A program made the translations under genes and the position numbers. A stretch of 64,000 nt of DNA from Burkholderia catarinensis. GTDB lineage: Bacteria; Pseudomonadota; Gammaproteobacteria; Burkholderiales; Burkholderiaceae. The notes under the pieces were generated by a model. It made no database searches, was not told the DNA's origin, and saw nothing but the letters and a program-made list of their open reading frames with translations. The stretch lies in assembly GCF_001883705.2 (NCBI RefSeq), contig NZ_MDEQ02000003.1, positions 186,001-250,000 on the forward strand. The letters are read 5' to 3'. How positions within the stretch are numbered: the first letter of the stretch is position 1; each line of letters starts with the position of its first letter. Shown in pieces: positions 1 through 8,594 of the stretch.

Positions 1-159
1 CTTCGTGTTGCGGTCGAGCAGGATCACGCCGAGCGCTTCCTCGAGATTCTGTACGCGCCGCGTGATCGCGGGCTGCGTCATCCCGAGTTCGGTCGCGGCC
101 TGGCTCAGGGTCTGGCAGCGGACGACCGCTGCAAAAGCGTCGATATCGCTAATTTTCAT
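1..159 (-). CDS. LysR-family regulator, N-terminal fragment (runs off left edge)
   Basis: The first 53 residues of a minus-strand protein are visible, starting at the ATG complementary to 157-159. They match the winged helix-turn-helix start of LysR regulators: an opening MKISDIDAFAAVV, then a helix-turn-helix with SQAATELGMTQPAITRRVQ, then LEEALG. The effector-binding domain lies outside the window. Only about 62 bp separate this start from the divergent cysteine-dioxygenase-like gene, so by the usual LysR arrangement it probably controls that gene and the rhodanese after it. Family assignment is firm; the target is inference. Confidence 0.88.
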   Translation of the reverse strand, partial: MKISDIDAFAAVVRCQTLSQAATELGMTQPAITRRVQNLEEALGVILLDRNTK

Positions 160-221
160 GTTTGTTCTGCATGGTCTTTCGGGTGCATCATGACGATCCA
201 TCATATTCGAGGAGGCAGCCG

Positions 222-788
222 ATGAGTACGCTTTCGTTGCATCAGACGCCGCTGCGTCCGTTCGTCGACGGTCTGGGCGCGCTGCTCGCGTCCGGCGCGA
301 ACGAGGCGCGCATTCTCGACGAGGGCGGCGCGCTGCTCGCCACGCTCGTCGAACACGACGACTGGTTGCCCGACGCGTTCGCCCAGCCCGATCCGGCGCG
401 CTATCGGCAGTACCTGCTGAATCTCGACCCGGACGAGCGGTTCTCGGTCGTCAGCTTCGTGTGGGGGCCCGGGCAGGCGACGCCGATCCACAACCACACG
501 GTGTGGGGGCTGATCGGGATGCTGCGCGGCGGCGAGTTTTCGCAGCCGTACCGGTTCGACGCAGCGGGCAAGCCCGTGCCGTCGGGCGAAGTCGTGCGGC
601 TGCGGCCGGGCGAGGTCGAGGCCGTGTCGCCGCGCATCGGCGACGTCCATCGCGTGACCAATGCCTTCGCCGATCAGGTATCGATCAGCATCCACGTGTA
701 CGGCGCGAACATCGGCACGGTCGAGCGCGCGGTGTACCTGGACGACGGCACCGTGAAGCCGTTCGTGTCAGGCTATTCGAACGCTTGA
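222..788 (+). CDS. Cysteine dioxygenase-type cupin protein
   Basis: 188-residue single-domain cupin. The motif PIHNHTVWG supplies His90 and His92, and His143 in GDVHRVTN is the likely third iron ligand, the 3-His arrangement of cysteine dioxygenase and related thiol dioxygenases. These enzymes oxidise cysteine or another small thiol to a sulfinate in the cytoplasm. The ATG at 222 is preceded by GAGGAGG-like sequence (209-214), which favours it over the in-frame ATG at 162. The next gene is a multi-rhodanese, so a role in sulfur-compound handling fits. The substrate (cysteine, 3-mercaptopropionate or other) cannot be read from the sequence. Confidence 0.85.
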   Translation: MSTLSLHQTPLRPFVDGLGALLASGANEARILDEGGALLATLVEHDDWLPDAFAQPDPARYRQYLLNLDPDERFSVVSFVWGPGQATPIHNHTVWGLIGMLRGGEFSQPYRFDAAGKPVPSGEVVRLRPGEVEAVSPRIGDVHRVTNAFADQVSISIHVYGANIGTVERAVYLDDGTVKPFVSGYSNA

Positions 789-894
789 CGCGACGTCTGA
801 TGCGGACGGCCGGTTGCCGGCACGCGCCGGCCGGCCCAGGATTCATCCGTTCTACTTTCTTCACCGACTTCAACGTATTCAAGACAGAGACATC

Positions 895-2520
895 GTGACG
901 CAATCCGCCGATTCCACTTCCCGCTTTTCCGCCGCGTCGTACCAGGACGTGCGCGCACGCCTGCTGGCCCGCGACGAGATCGCGCTGATCGACGTACGCG
1001 AGGAAGATCCGTACGCGCAGGGCCATCCGCTGTGGGCCGCCAACTTTCCGTTGTCGAAGCTCGAACTCGACGCGTGGACACGGATTCCGCGCCGCGACAC
1101 ACCGATCGTCGTGTTCGGCGAAGCGGGCGGCGAGGATCTCGCGCCGCGTGCGGCCGCGAAGCTCGCGCAGCTCGGCTACACCGACGTGCGGCTGCTCGAC
1201 GGCGGCCTCGCGGGCTGGCTGGCCGCGGGCGGTGAACTGTTCATCGACGTGAACGTGCCGAGCAAGTCGTTCGGCGAATGGGTCGAGGCCGAGCGGCATA
1301 CGCCGTCGCTGTCCGCGCAGGAAGTGCAGGCGCTGATCGATGCGAAGGCCGATGTCGTGATCGTCGACGCGCGCCGTTTCGACGAATACCAGACGATGAA
1401 CATCCCGACCTCGACGAGCGTGCCGGGCGCGGAACTCGTGCTGCGCGTGCGTGCGCTCGCGCCGAATCCGCAAACGCAGGTGGTCGTTAACTGCGCGGGC
1501 CGCACGCGCAGCATCATCGGCACGCAGTCGCTCGTCAACGCGGGGCTGCCGAATCCGGTCGCCGCGCTGCGCAACGGCACGATCGGCTGGACGCTCGCCG
1601 GCCAGACGCTCGAGCGAGGCGCCGCGCGACGCTTTCCGGACGATATCGACGCGACGCAGCGTGCCGACGCACGCCAGGCAGCACGCGCGGTGGCCGAACG
1701 CGCCGGCGTGCCGCGCATCGCGCTTGCGGATGTCGCCACGCTCGACGAGCCGGGGCGCACGCTGTACCGCTTCGACGTGCGTACGCCGGAGGAATACGAA
1801 GCCGGCCATCTGCCGGGCTTCCTGAGCACGCCGGGCGGCCAGCTCGTGCAGGAGACCGACCATCATGCGGCCGTGCGCGGCGCGCGGATCGTGCTGGCCG
1901 ACGACGACGGCGTGCGCGCGGACATGACCGCGTCGTGGCTCGCACAGATGGGCTGGGACGTGCGCATTGTCGAACCGGCCGGCGCGGCGGCGTTCGGCGA
2001 GCGCGGCCAGCCGCCGCGCGACGTGCCGGCGGCGCCGCCCGCGACCGACGTATCGCCCGCGACGCTTGCGGGCTGGCTGAAGGAGGCCGCGCCCGGCGAA
2101 CTCGCGATCGTCGACGTGACGGCCAGCGCGAACTACGTGAAGCGCCATGTCCCGGGCGCATGGTTCGCCGTGCGCGCGCAGTTGCGCGACGCGCTCGCGG
2201 CGATCCCGCCCGCGAAGCGCTACGTGTTCACGTGCGGATCGAGCCTGCTTGCGCGGTTCGCGGCGGACGACGCACGCGCGCTGCTGCCGGCTTCGGCCGG
2301 CATTGCGGTGCTGACCGGCGGCACGGCCGCATGGATCGACGCCGGGCTGCCGCTCGAAAGCGGCGAAACGCACCTCGCGTCACCGCGTGTCGACCGCTAC
2401 CGGCGTCCGTACGAAGGCACCGACAACGCGGCTGCCGCGATGCAGGCGTATCTCGACTGGGAATACGGGCTCGTCGACCAGTTGAAGCGCGACGGCACGC
2501 ACCACTTCAACGTGATCTGA
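895..2520 (+). CDS. Four-domain rhodanese (sulfurtransferase) with GTG start
   Basis: 541 residues from a GTG start at 895, containing four rhodanese-like units at about residues 12-115, 138-240, 277-370 and 386-490. The second unit has an active-site Cys200 in the loop CAGRTRS and the fourth has Cys447 in TCGSSLLAR. At the same place the first unit has GEAGGED and the third ADDDGVR, without cysteine, so active and inactive copies alternate. Rhodaneses move sulfane sulfur from thiosulfate or persulfides to an acceptor. No signal peptide is seen, so it should be cytoplasmic. It follows the thiol dioxygenase by about 106 bp on the same strand and is probably co-transcribed. In-frame upstream starts exist (814), but 895 fits the domain start. 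Confidence 0.85.
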   Translation: MTQSADSTSRFSAASYQDVRARLLARDEIALIDVREEDPYAQGHPLWAANFPLSKLELDAWTRIPRRDTPIVVFGEAGGEDLAPRAAAKLAQLGYTDVRLLDGGLAGWLAAGGELFIDVNVPSKSFGEWVEAERHTPSLSAQEVQALIDAKADVVIVDARRFDEYQTMNIPTSTSVPGAELVLRVRALAPNPQTQVVVNCAGRTRSIIGTQSLVNAGLPNPVAALRNGTIGWTLAGQTLERGAARRFPDDIDATQRADARQAARAVAERAGVPRIALADVATLDEPGRTLYRFDVRTPEEYEAGHLPGFLSTPGGQLVQETDHHAAVRGARIVLADDDGVRADMTASWLAQMGWDVRIVEPAGAAAFGERGQPPRDVPAAPPATDVSPATLAGWLKEAAPGELAIVDVTASANYVKRHVPGAWFAVRAQLRDALAAIPPAKRYVFTCGSSLLARFAADDARALLPASAGIAVLTGGTAAWIDAGLPLESGETHLASPRVDRYRRPYEGTDNAAAAMQAYLDWEYGLVDQLKRDGTHHFNVI

Positions 2521-2534
2521 CCGACGACGCGCAG

Positions 2535-2565
2535 CCGGGCGCGGCACGCAGTGCGGCGCGCCCGG
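2535..2565. terminator. GC hairpin between convergent genes
   Basis: Perfect 9-bp stem CCGGGCGCG (2535-2543) and CGCGCCCGG (2557-2565) with a 13-nt loop, in the 66-bp gap between the rhodanese gene and the convergent phosphodiesterase gene. There is no clear T run, so it is only a candidate shared terminator. Confidence 0.4.
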
Positions 2566-2586
2566 CCACCACACGTTCGGCGCGTT

Positions 2587-3732
2587 TCAGCGCTTGAACG
2601 TATCGACGGCCGTGCGGCCGACGGCGGGATCGTCGGTGAAGAAGCCGTCGATGCCCGCGCGCAGGTACGCCTGGATCTCGCGCACCGAACCGGCCGGATT
2701 GCGCGTGGCCGGCGTGCCGCCGTCCTTCAGCGGCGCGGGCAGGAAGTTGTTCTCCGGGCGGAACGTGTACGGATGCACGACGAGGCCGGCCTCGTGCGCG
2801 TAGCGCACGTACGGCGTCGGCTGCTGCAGCGTGCCGTCGGCGGCGACCGCGATGATCGACGTCTTGTACGGGCCGACACCGTTCGCATAGGTCGCGATCT
2901 CGCGCATGCCGTCGCGCGTCGACAGGTCGCCATAGGTGCGCTTGTCGTTCGCCTTCACGAAGTCGTACGGGCGCTGGCCGGCTTCGTCCATCAGCTGCAC
3001 GAGCTTCCAGTTCGGCTGGCTCGACTTGATCCGGTTGCGGATCGTCTTCAGGTTCGCGACTTCGAATGACTGGATGTAGACGGTCGCCGTGCGCGACGTG
3101 TACGCATCCTTCAGCAGCGCGTCGACGAGACGGTCCTCGAGCGGCAGGTTGATCGACTGGAAGTAGGTCGGATGCTTGGTTTCCGGATACAGGTGGATCG
3201 TGCGGCCGGTCTGCGCGGACATCTGCTTCGCGAGCGCGACGATCTCGTCGAACGTCGGAATCTCGAACTGGTCGTTGTACGCGGTGTTCGCGGGGCGGAC
3301 TTGCGGAATGCGCTCGCGGGCGCGCAGCGTCTTCAGCTCGGCGAGCGTGAAATCCTCGGTGAACCAGCCCGTCAACTGCGCGCCGTCGATCGTCTTGGTC
3401 GCCTTGCGGCTTGCGAACTGCGGCAGCGCCGACACGTTCGTCGTGCCCGAGATCTCGTTTTCATGACGCGCGACGAGCACGCCGTCGCGCGTCGACACGA
3501 GGTCGGGCTCGATGATGTCCGCGCCGTCCTCGATCGCCTTGCGGTACGACGCGAGCGTGTGTTCGGGGCGCAGCGCGCTCGCGCCGCGATGGCCGACCAC
3601 CTGGACCTTCGCGGAAATCGGCTGCGTGGGATCGGACGTCGGATCGTCGTCGCCGCCGCACGCGGCGAGCAGGAACGCGGCGGCACAGGCGAACGGGACG
3701 TAGCGCAGGGAGGTCGGGCGCTTGAAGAGCAT
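2587..3732 (-). CDS. Lipoprotein glycerophosphodiester phosphodiesterase (GlpQ-like)
   Basis: 381 residues. It begins with a lipoprotein signal ending LLAACGG (Cys25), so the enzyme should be membrane-anchored in the periplasm. The GDPD domain starts with VVGHRGASALRPEHT, giving His48 and Arg49, then Glu75 and Asp77 in IIEPDLV (metal ligands) and His90 in VARHE. It hydrolyses deacylated phospholipid headgroup esters to sn-glycerol 3-phosphate and an alcohol. A GAAGG ribosome-binding site lies about 10 nt before the ATG at 3732, which rules out the longer in-frame start. It is a single-gene unit facing the squalene synthase gene across an AT-rich spacer. Confidence 0.9.
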   Translation of the reverse strand: MLFKRPTSLRYVPFACAAAFLLAACGGDDDPTSDPTQPISAKVQVVGHRGASALRPEHTLASYRKAIEDGADIIEPDLVSTRDGVLVARHENEISGTTNVSALPQFASRKATKTIDGAQLTGWFTEDFTLAELKTLRARERIPQVRPANTAYNDQFEIPTFDEIVALAKQMSAQTGRTIHLYPETKHPTYFQSINLPLEDRLVDALLKDAYTSRTATVYIQSFEVANLKTIRNRIKSSQPNWKLVQLMDEAGQRPYDFVKANDKRTYGDLSTRDGMREIATYANGVGPYKTSIIAVAADGTLQQPTPYVRYAHEAGLVVHPYTFRPENNFLPAPLKDGGTPATRNPAGSVREIQAYLRAGIDGFFTDDPAVGRTAVDTFKR

Positions 3733-4104
3733 GTCGATGAACCTTCGAAACGAGAGTCGGAAAAGGGCGGTCGCTCCGGCGGTGCGGCTGTCGTGCTGCG
3801 CGACGCGGAATCGATCGGGACGCGATCGTCGCACCGAATAATTACATATGTATTACTTTGGCCTTTCCGTTTCATTTGAGGGCGCGATGCTCGCTGCAGG
3901 GCGGGTCAGGGCGGCCGTGCACGCGCCGCATTCCCGCTGTCTCCGGCAGGCCGCGCGCCGGATGCACTAAACTTGCGGGAATTTTGCATCGCCGCGCGGG
4001 GGCCGACGCCCGACTGGCGCGACGATGCGGCGACTCGCGAGCCGGCGCGGGCGCTCGGCGCCCGTGTGCGTCCGGGGCTCGCGCCGGCCGATTTTTCCCG
4101 ACTC
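3733..4104. other. Divergent intergenic region, AT-rich core
   Basis: 372 bp without a convincing gene, between the divergent phosphodiesterase and squalene/phytoene synthase genes. The only AT-rich patch, about 3836-3860, contains the 10-bp palindrome TACATATGTA (3843-3852) and probably holds the phosphodiesterase promoter. The remainder is GC-rich with no motif I can assign. Confidence 0.5.
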
Positions 4105-5169
4105 ATGACGACCCATACCGATTCCGCCTATCTGCTCGGCGAACTGCTGAAGAACGTTTCCCGCTCCTTCTACCTGACGCTGCGCGTGCTGCCCGACGGC
4201 ATGCGCGACCCGGTCGGCCTCGCGTACCTGCTCGCGCGCGCGGCCGACACGATTGCCGACACGGCGCTCGTCGCGCCCGATCGCCGGGCGGCGCTGCTGA
4301 CCGACCTGCGCGACGAGATCGAGCGGCTCGGTGACGGCGCGGCGCTGTCGCGTTCGCTCGAGGACGTGACGCGGATGCAGACCGATTCGCACGAGCATGT
4401 GCTGCTCGACTCGATGGAGCCGATGCTCGCGCTGCTGCGCGCGCAGCCGGACGCCGACCGCGCGTCGATCCGCAAGGTCGTCGCGACGCTGACGTCGGGG
4501 ATGGAATTCGACCTGCGCATGTTCCCCGACGAGCAGTCGGGGCAGGTCGCGTCGCTGCCGACGCGCGACGTGCTCGACCATTACACGTACCTCGTCGCCG
4601 GCTGCGTGGGGGAGTTCTGGACCGACATGACGGGCATGCACACGCGCGCCGCGCGCGGCTGGGACCTGCCGGACATGCGCGAGAAGGGCATCCGTTTCGG
4701 CAAGGCGCTGCAGATGACCAACATCCTGCGCGACTGCGCGAAGGATCTGCGCATCGGCCGCTGCTACCTGCCCGAGGACGTGCTGGGCGCGCACCGGGTC
4801 GGCCTCGCCGACCTGATGTCTCCCGATGCGTCGGCGCGTGCGCGCGGCGTGCTGGTCGATCTGATGCGCGTGACGCTCGACCAGTATCGCGACGCGTGCC
4901 TGTATACGCTCGCGATCCCGCGCCGCTTCGTGCGGCTGCGGCTCGCGTGCCTGTGGCCGATCATGATCGGTCTCGAAACGCTCGAGCTGCTGGCCGGCCA
5001 CGATGCGTGGCTCGATCCGGCGAGGCCGGCCAAGGTGCCGAGAAAGCGCATCTACCGGATCATGGCGTCGTCGCTTGCGCTCGTCGGCTCGAACACGGCG
5101 ATCCGTGCGCGCATGACCGCGCTCACCGATGCAGTGAACGCGCGGCTTGCCCGCCAGGCATCACACTGA
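4105..5169 (+). CDS. Squalene/phytoene synthase family protein
   Basis: 354 residues, all-alpha prenyl synthase of the head-to-head condensing family. The two aspartate-rich magnesium sites are present: DTIAD (residues 48-52) and DCAKD (about 210-214) inside NILRDCAKDLRIGRCYLPE. The substrate-contact start VSRSFYLTLRVLP is also typical. The expected reaction joins two farnesyl diphosphates to presqualene diphosphate and perhaps squalene. The length and the YLPED context resemble full-length squalene synthase more than the short HpnC/HpnD pair. No other hopanoid or carotenoid gene is nearby, so the product is uncertain. The C-terminal region (about 255-345) has hydrophobic stretches. The ATG at 4105 aligns with the family start. 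Confidence 0.85.
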   Translation: MTTHTDSAYLLGELLKNVSRSFYLTLRVLPDGMRDPVGLAYLLARAADTIADTALVAPDRRAALLTDLRDEIERLGDGAALSRSLEDVTRMQTDSHEHVLLDSMEPMLALLRAQPDADRASIRKVVATLTSGMEFDLRMFPDEQSGQVASLPTRDVLDHYTYLVAGCVGEFWTDMTGMHTRAARGWDLPDMREKGIRFGKALQMTNILRDCAKDLRIGRCYLPEDVLGAHRVGLADLMSPDASARARGVLVDLMRVTLDQYRDACLYTLAIPRRFVRLRLACLWPIMIGLETLELLAGHDAWLDPARPAKVPRKRIYRIMASSLALVGSNTAIRARMTALTDAVNARLARQASH

Positions 5170-5649
5170 ATGTTGCCGGCGCGCCAGGCGCCGGCATCGC
5201 CTCCGGGCCCGCGTTCGCCGGGCCGTTCCCGTCCGATCGCCCGCACACCGACTGAAACGTTTTCATGATTTCATGTCCCGAAATGTGGGTGTCATGAATG
5301 TCAGCGATCCTGCGCGGCGGCGTGAATCGCGGCGTCAGCTGCGATCGCGCATTTGTAAGATGATTATTGCCGAAGGCGTCTGACAACATTGGATGGTCGT
5401 GTTGCACCCGTAAAAATGTAAAGCTAGGGTTTTCACCGGGAAATGCCGGAAAGGCCCGCCGCACAAGCGTTTTCAGGTGTTATGTAACCGTTTGGTGAAC
5501 CCGCGCGTTGCGTCGATCATACGATGACCGACTGCACGTATTGGGAAACAGTTGGTAATCCGTCAGAATTGCCCCCGGCATGTACTCGCACATGTGTCAG
5601 TCATAAAACCACACCAGAAAAGAAATCATTCTTTGAGGACGGAGAATCA
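5170..5649. other. Long upstream region of the porin gene
   Basis: 480 bp between the squalene/phytoene synthase gene and the porin, more AT-rich than its surroundings, with no coding potential I trust. Such long leaders are common before highly expressed porin genes. I see a good ribosome-binding stretch (GAGGACGGAGAA) at the end but cannot assign a promoter or operator with confidence. Confidence 0.4.
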
Positions 5650-6867
5650 ATGAAAAAGCGCGTCGCTTTCGCCATGACGGCAGTGGGCCTTGCAGCCGCT
5701 ACCGCCGCCCACGCCCAGAGCAGCGTGACCCTGTACGGTATCGTCGACAATGCCATCGCTTGGCAGAACAACTCGTCGGCAACCGGCGCGACCACGGGCG
5801 GTCACTCGAAGGTTCAGATGGCCACCGGCATCTGGGCTGGCAGCCGCTTCGGCCTGAAGGGCAGCGAAGATCTCGGCGGCGGCACGAAGGCGATTTTCCA
5901 GTTGGAAGCCGGCTTCAACGCGAATAACGGCTCGTCGCAGTGGACGAACGGCATCTTCACGCGTCAGGCATGGGTCGGTATGACGAACCCGGTCTACGGT
6001 ACGCTGACGGCCGGCCGCCAGTACACCGCGTACTACACGCTGCTGTCGCCGTACAGCCCGACGACCTGGCTGACCGGTTACTACGGCGCGCACCCGGGCG
6101 ATATCGACTCGCTGGATACCAGCTACCGCGCGAACAACTCGCTCGTCTACATGTCGCCGAAGTTCTACGGCTTCACGGTCGGCGGTTCGTACTCGTTCGG
6201 CGGCGTCGCAGGCGCGACGAACCGCGGCTCGACGTGGAGCGCGGCGGTCCAGTACCTGAACGGCCCGGCAGGCATCGCAGTCGGCTACCAGAAGGTCAAC
6301 AACGCGACGCTCGGCGGCGGCGTGTGGGGCGCGAACTCGACGGTCCAGAACGGCCTGACGGCAACGGGCGACGGTAACCAGCCGGCAGTTTCGTCGATCA
6401 ACAACGGCTACGCCACCGCGCAATCGCAGCAGCGCATCGCCGTGACGGCGGGCTACCAGTTCACGCCGGCATGGGACATTTCGGCGTCGTACTCGAACGT
6501 CAAGTACACGCCGGGCGTCGGTTCGTCGTTCCGCAACACGGCAATCTTCAACACGGCAGGCGCCGTGCTGCACTGGAAGGCAGCCGCTCAGTGGGACTTC
6601 GCGGCGGGCTACTCGTACACGGCGGCGACGCAGTCGAACGGTATCTCGAGCGCGGCCAAGTACCACCAGGTCACGCTGTCGCAGTACTACAGCCTGTCGA
6701 AGCGTACGGGCCTGTACGCGGTTGAGGCTTACCAGCATTCAAGCGGCAACACGTGGAACCCGAAGCTCGGCGTCATTGCGGCAACGACGTCGATCGGCGA
6801 CGGCGTGGGCGCAGGTTCGAAGCAGAACCAGATCGCGGCAGGCGTCGGCCTGATCCACCGCTTCTGA
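5650..6867 (+). CDS. Outer-membrane porin (Gram-negative OmpC/Porin_4 type)
   Basis: 405 residues with a classic signal peptide, MKKRVAFAMTAVGLAAATAA then HAQ, followed by the conserved opening SSVTLYGIVDNAIAW of Burkholderia/Neisseria-type 16-strand porins. The protein ends in ...GLIHRF; the terminal phenylalanine is the BAM recognition signal for outer-membrane insertion. The motif FQLEAGFN and the internal loop-3 region are as in the family. It should form a trimeric diffusion channel. Start at 5650 is set by the signal peptide and the GGAG-type ribosome-binding site. Codon choice is more biased than in neighbours, which suggests high expression. A strong terminator follows. Confidence 0.95.
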   Translation: MKKRVAFAMTAVGLAAATAAHAQSSVTLYGIVDNAIAWQNNSSATGATTGGHSKVQMATGIWAGSRFGLKGSEDLGGGTKAIFQLEAGFNANNGSSQWTNGIFTRQAWVGMTNPVYGTLTAGRQYTAYYTLLSPYSPTTWLTGYYGAHPGDIDSLDTSYRANNSLVYMSPKFYGFTVGGSYSFGGVAGATNRGSTWSAAVQYLNGPAGIAVGYQKVNNATLGGGVWGANSTVQNGLTATGDGNQPAVSSINNGYATAQSQQRIAVTAGYQFTPAWDISASYSNVKYTPGVGSSFRNTAIFNTAGAVLHWKAAAQWDFAAGYSYTAATQSNGISSAAKYHQVTLSQYYSLSKRTGLYAVEAYQHSSGNTWNPKLGVIAATTSIGDGVGAGSKQNQIAAGVGLIHRF

Positions 6868-6910
6868 TGTCGCGCGGCGCGCGAGCGCCGCATACGGCAT
6901 GCGGTATGAA

Positions 6911-6934
6911 AACCGGCCTTCGGGCCGGTTTTTT
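6911..6934 (+). terminator. Intrinsic terminator of the porin gene
   Basis: Stem AACCGGCC, tetraloop TTCG, stem GGCCGGTT, then a run of T, 43 bp after the porin stop. A complete rho-independent terminator with a stable UUCG loop. Confidence 0.93.
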
Positions 6935-7093
6935 CATCGACGGCGTGCTTTTCGCGTATTCCGGTTTTCGGCATCGGCCGGTATCGACCGGAAGCGGGCG
7001 GCGGCGGAAGCCGCGCCTGACAAGCGTGCCGCTCATGCGGTACGTGGCGTGCGGACCGGTAGCACCCGGCCCGTGCCAAAGCCGTTTTGCCGA

Positions 7094-8584
7094 TCACTTC
7101 GCTGCATCATCCGTCCAGCTCCCCGCCAGCGCCTGGAACAGCGCCGCCGTATCGGCGAGCCGGTCGGCTTGCGTGCGCGTGCGGTCGAGCGCCGTCTGCA
7201 GCGCCTGCCGCTGCGCGTCGAGCAGGTCGAACGTGCTGATCCCGCCGGCCGCGTAACGGTCGGCGGCAATCCTGTTGCTTGCCGCCGATTCCCGCGCGGC
7301 GGTGTCTCTCGCCTGTAGCTCGGCCGCGTCGTGTTCGACTGCGCGCATCGCGTCGGCTACCTGTTGCAGCGCCTGCAGTACGGTTTCCCGATAGCTTGCG
7401 AACGCGGCGTCATACGCCGCTTCGGCCGCGCGTTTCTTCGCGCGCAGCTCGCCGCCATGAAAGAGCGGTTGGGTCAGGCCGAGGCCGACATTCCACACAT
7501 TGAGTCCGCTCACGATATCCGCGATGCGCGTGCGTTCCGAGCCGACCCCCGCCGAAATCGAAAAACGCGGATACAGGTTCGCGGTGGCCACGCCGACGTT
7601 CGCGCTCGCCTGGTGCAGCATCGCTTCCGCCGCGCGGATGTCGGGCCGCTCGCGCGCGAGCGTCGACGGCAGCGCGACGGGCAGCGTGGGCGGCAACACG
7701 AGCGCATCGAGCGTGAGGTCGGGCAGCACGGCGTCGGACGGCGGCGCGCCGAGTAGGATCGCGAGGCGGTGGCCGGCTTGCGCGACGCGGGCCTCGAGTG
7801 GCGGCAGCGACGCCTGAGTCTGCGCGAGCAGCGCGCGTTGCGCATGCACGTCGGCCTGCGACACGCCGCCTGCCGCGAAACGCGCTTCGACGATGCGCAA
7901 CTGCCGCGCCTGCGCGTCGACGAGCTGCCGCGTGAGCGCGACCTGCTGCGCGAGCGACGCGCGCAGGATCGCGGTGGCGACGACGTTGCCCGCGAGCGTC
8001 AGGCGCGCGGCGTCCAGCGTGTACGCGTGATAGTCGACCTGCGCGCGCAGCGCTTCGAGTGCGCGCCGGTTGCCGCCGAACACGTCGAGCACGTACGACA
8101 CGCTCACCGACGCGTCATACAGCGTGAACGGCCCCGGATTCGGCACGTTGGCCGGCAACCCGAATGCGGTGGTATCGACTTGCTCGCGCGTGGCGGACAG
8201 GTTCGCGTCGACGCGCGGCAGCATCGTCGCGCCGGCTTCGGCTGCGTGGTTCTGCCGGGCTTCGTCGAGCCGCGCGCGCGCTTCGGCGAGCGTCGGGCTG
8301 TTCTGCCACGCGGTGTCGACGAGCCGGTTCAACGGTTCGGAGCCGAATTGCGTCCACCAGCGTCGCGGCGTGTGCGCGGCTGACGAGAACGTCTGCGCGT
8401 CGCCGGCCGGGCCGGCGGCGGCAGCCGTCGTCGTGGGCGATTCGCCGCGCGTGTAGTGTTGCGTGGCCGGTGCGTCCGGCGTGCGGAAATCCGGCCCGAC
8501 CGCGCATCCGGCGGCAAGCAGCGCCGCGGCGGCCAATGCGCCGCCGCGGGGAGCGTGGGAGGCGCGACGCGAAGCCGGTTTCAT
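7094..8584 (-). CDS. Outer-membrane efflux lipoprotein (NodT/TolC family)
   Basis: 496 residues, lipoprotein signal ending LLAAGCAVGPDF, a hallmark of NodT-type outer-membrane factors. Two repeated halves of long alpha-hairpins follow (for example the segments around DARLTLAGNVVATAIL and SYRETVLQALQQVADAM). It forms the outer-membrane exit duct for the upstream ABC exporter. It is the last gene of a five-gene minus-strand operon, 10 bp after the permease gene, with an AGGAG ribosome-binding site 8 nt before its ATG. A NodT channel with a dedicated ABC pump and a HlyD-type adaptor makes a complete tripartite exporter. Confidence 0.9.
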   Translation of the reverse strand: MKPASRRASHAPRGGALAAAALLAAGCAVGPDFRTPDAPATQHYTRGESPTTTAAAAGPAGDAQTFSSAAHTPRRWWTQFGSEPLNRLVDTAWQNSPTLAEARARLDEARQNHAAEAGATMLPRVDANLSATREQVDTTAFGLPANVPNPGPFTLYDASVSVSYVLDVFGGNRRALEALRAQVDYHAYTLDAARLTLAGNVVATAILRASLAQQVALTRQLVDAQARQLRIVEARFAAGGVSQADVHAQRALLAQTQASLPPLEARVAQAGHRLAILLGAPPSDAVLPDLTLDALVLPPTLPVALPSTLARERPDIRAAEAMLHQASANVGVATANLYPRFSISAGVGSERTRIADIVSGLNVWNVGLGLTQPLFHGGELRAKKRAAEAAYDAAFASYRETVLQALQQVADAMRAVEHDAAELQARDTAARESAASNRIAADRYAAGGISTFDLLDAQRQALQTALDRTRTQADRLADTAALFQALAGSWTDDAAK

Positions 8585-8594
8585 CGTGCGGCTC

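Noticed and set aside
5524..5649. Longer porin start at 5524
   Set aside because: It would place about 42 residues before an intact signal peptide; ATG 5650 has the ribosome-binding site.
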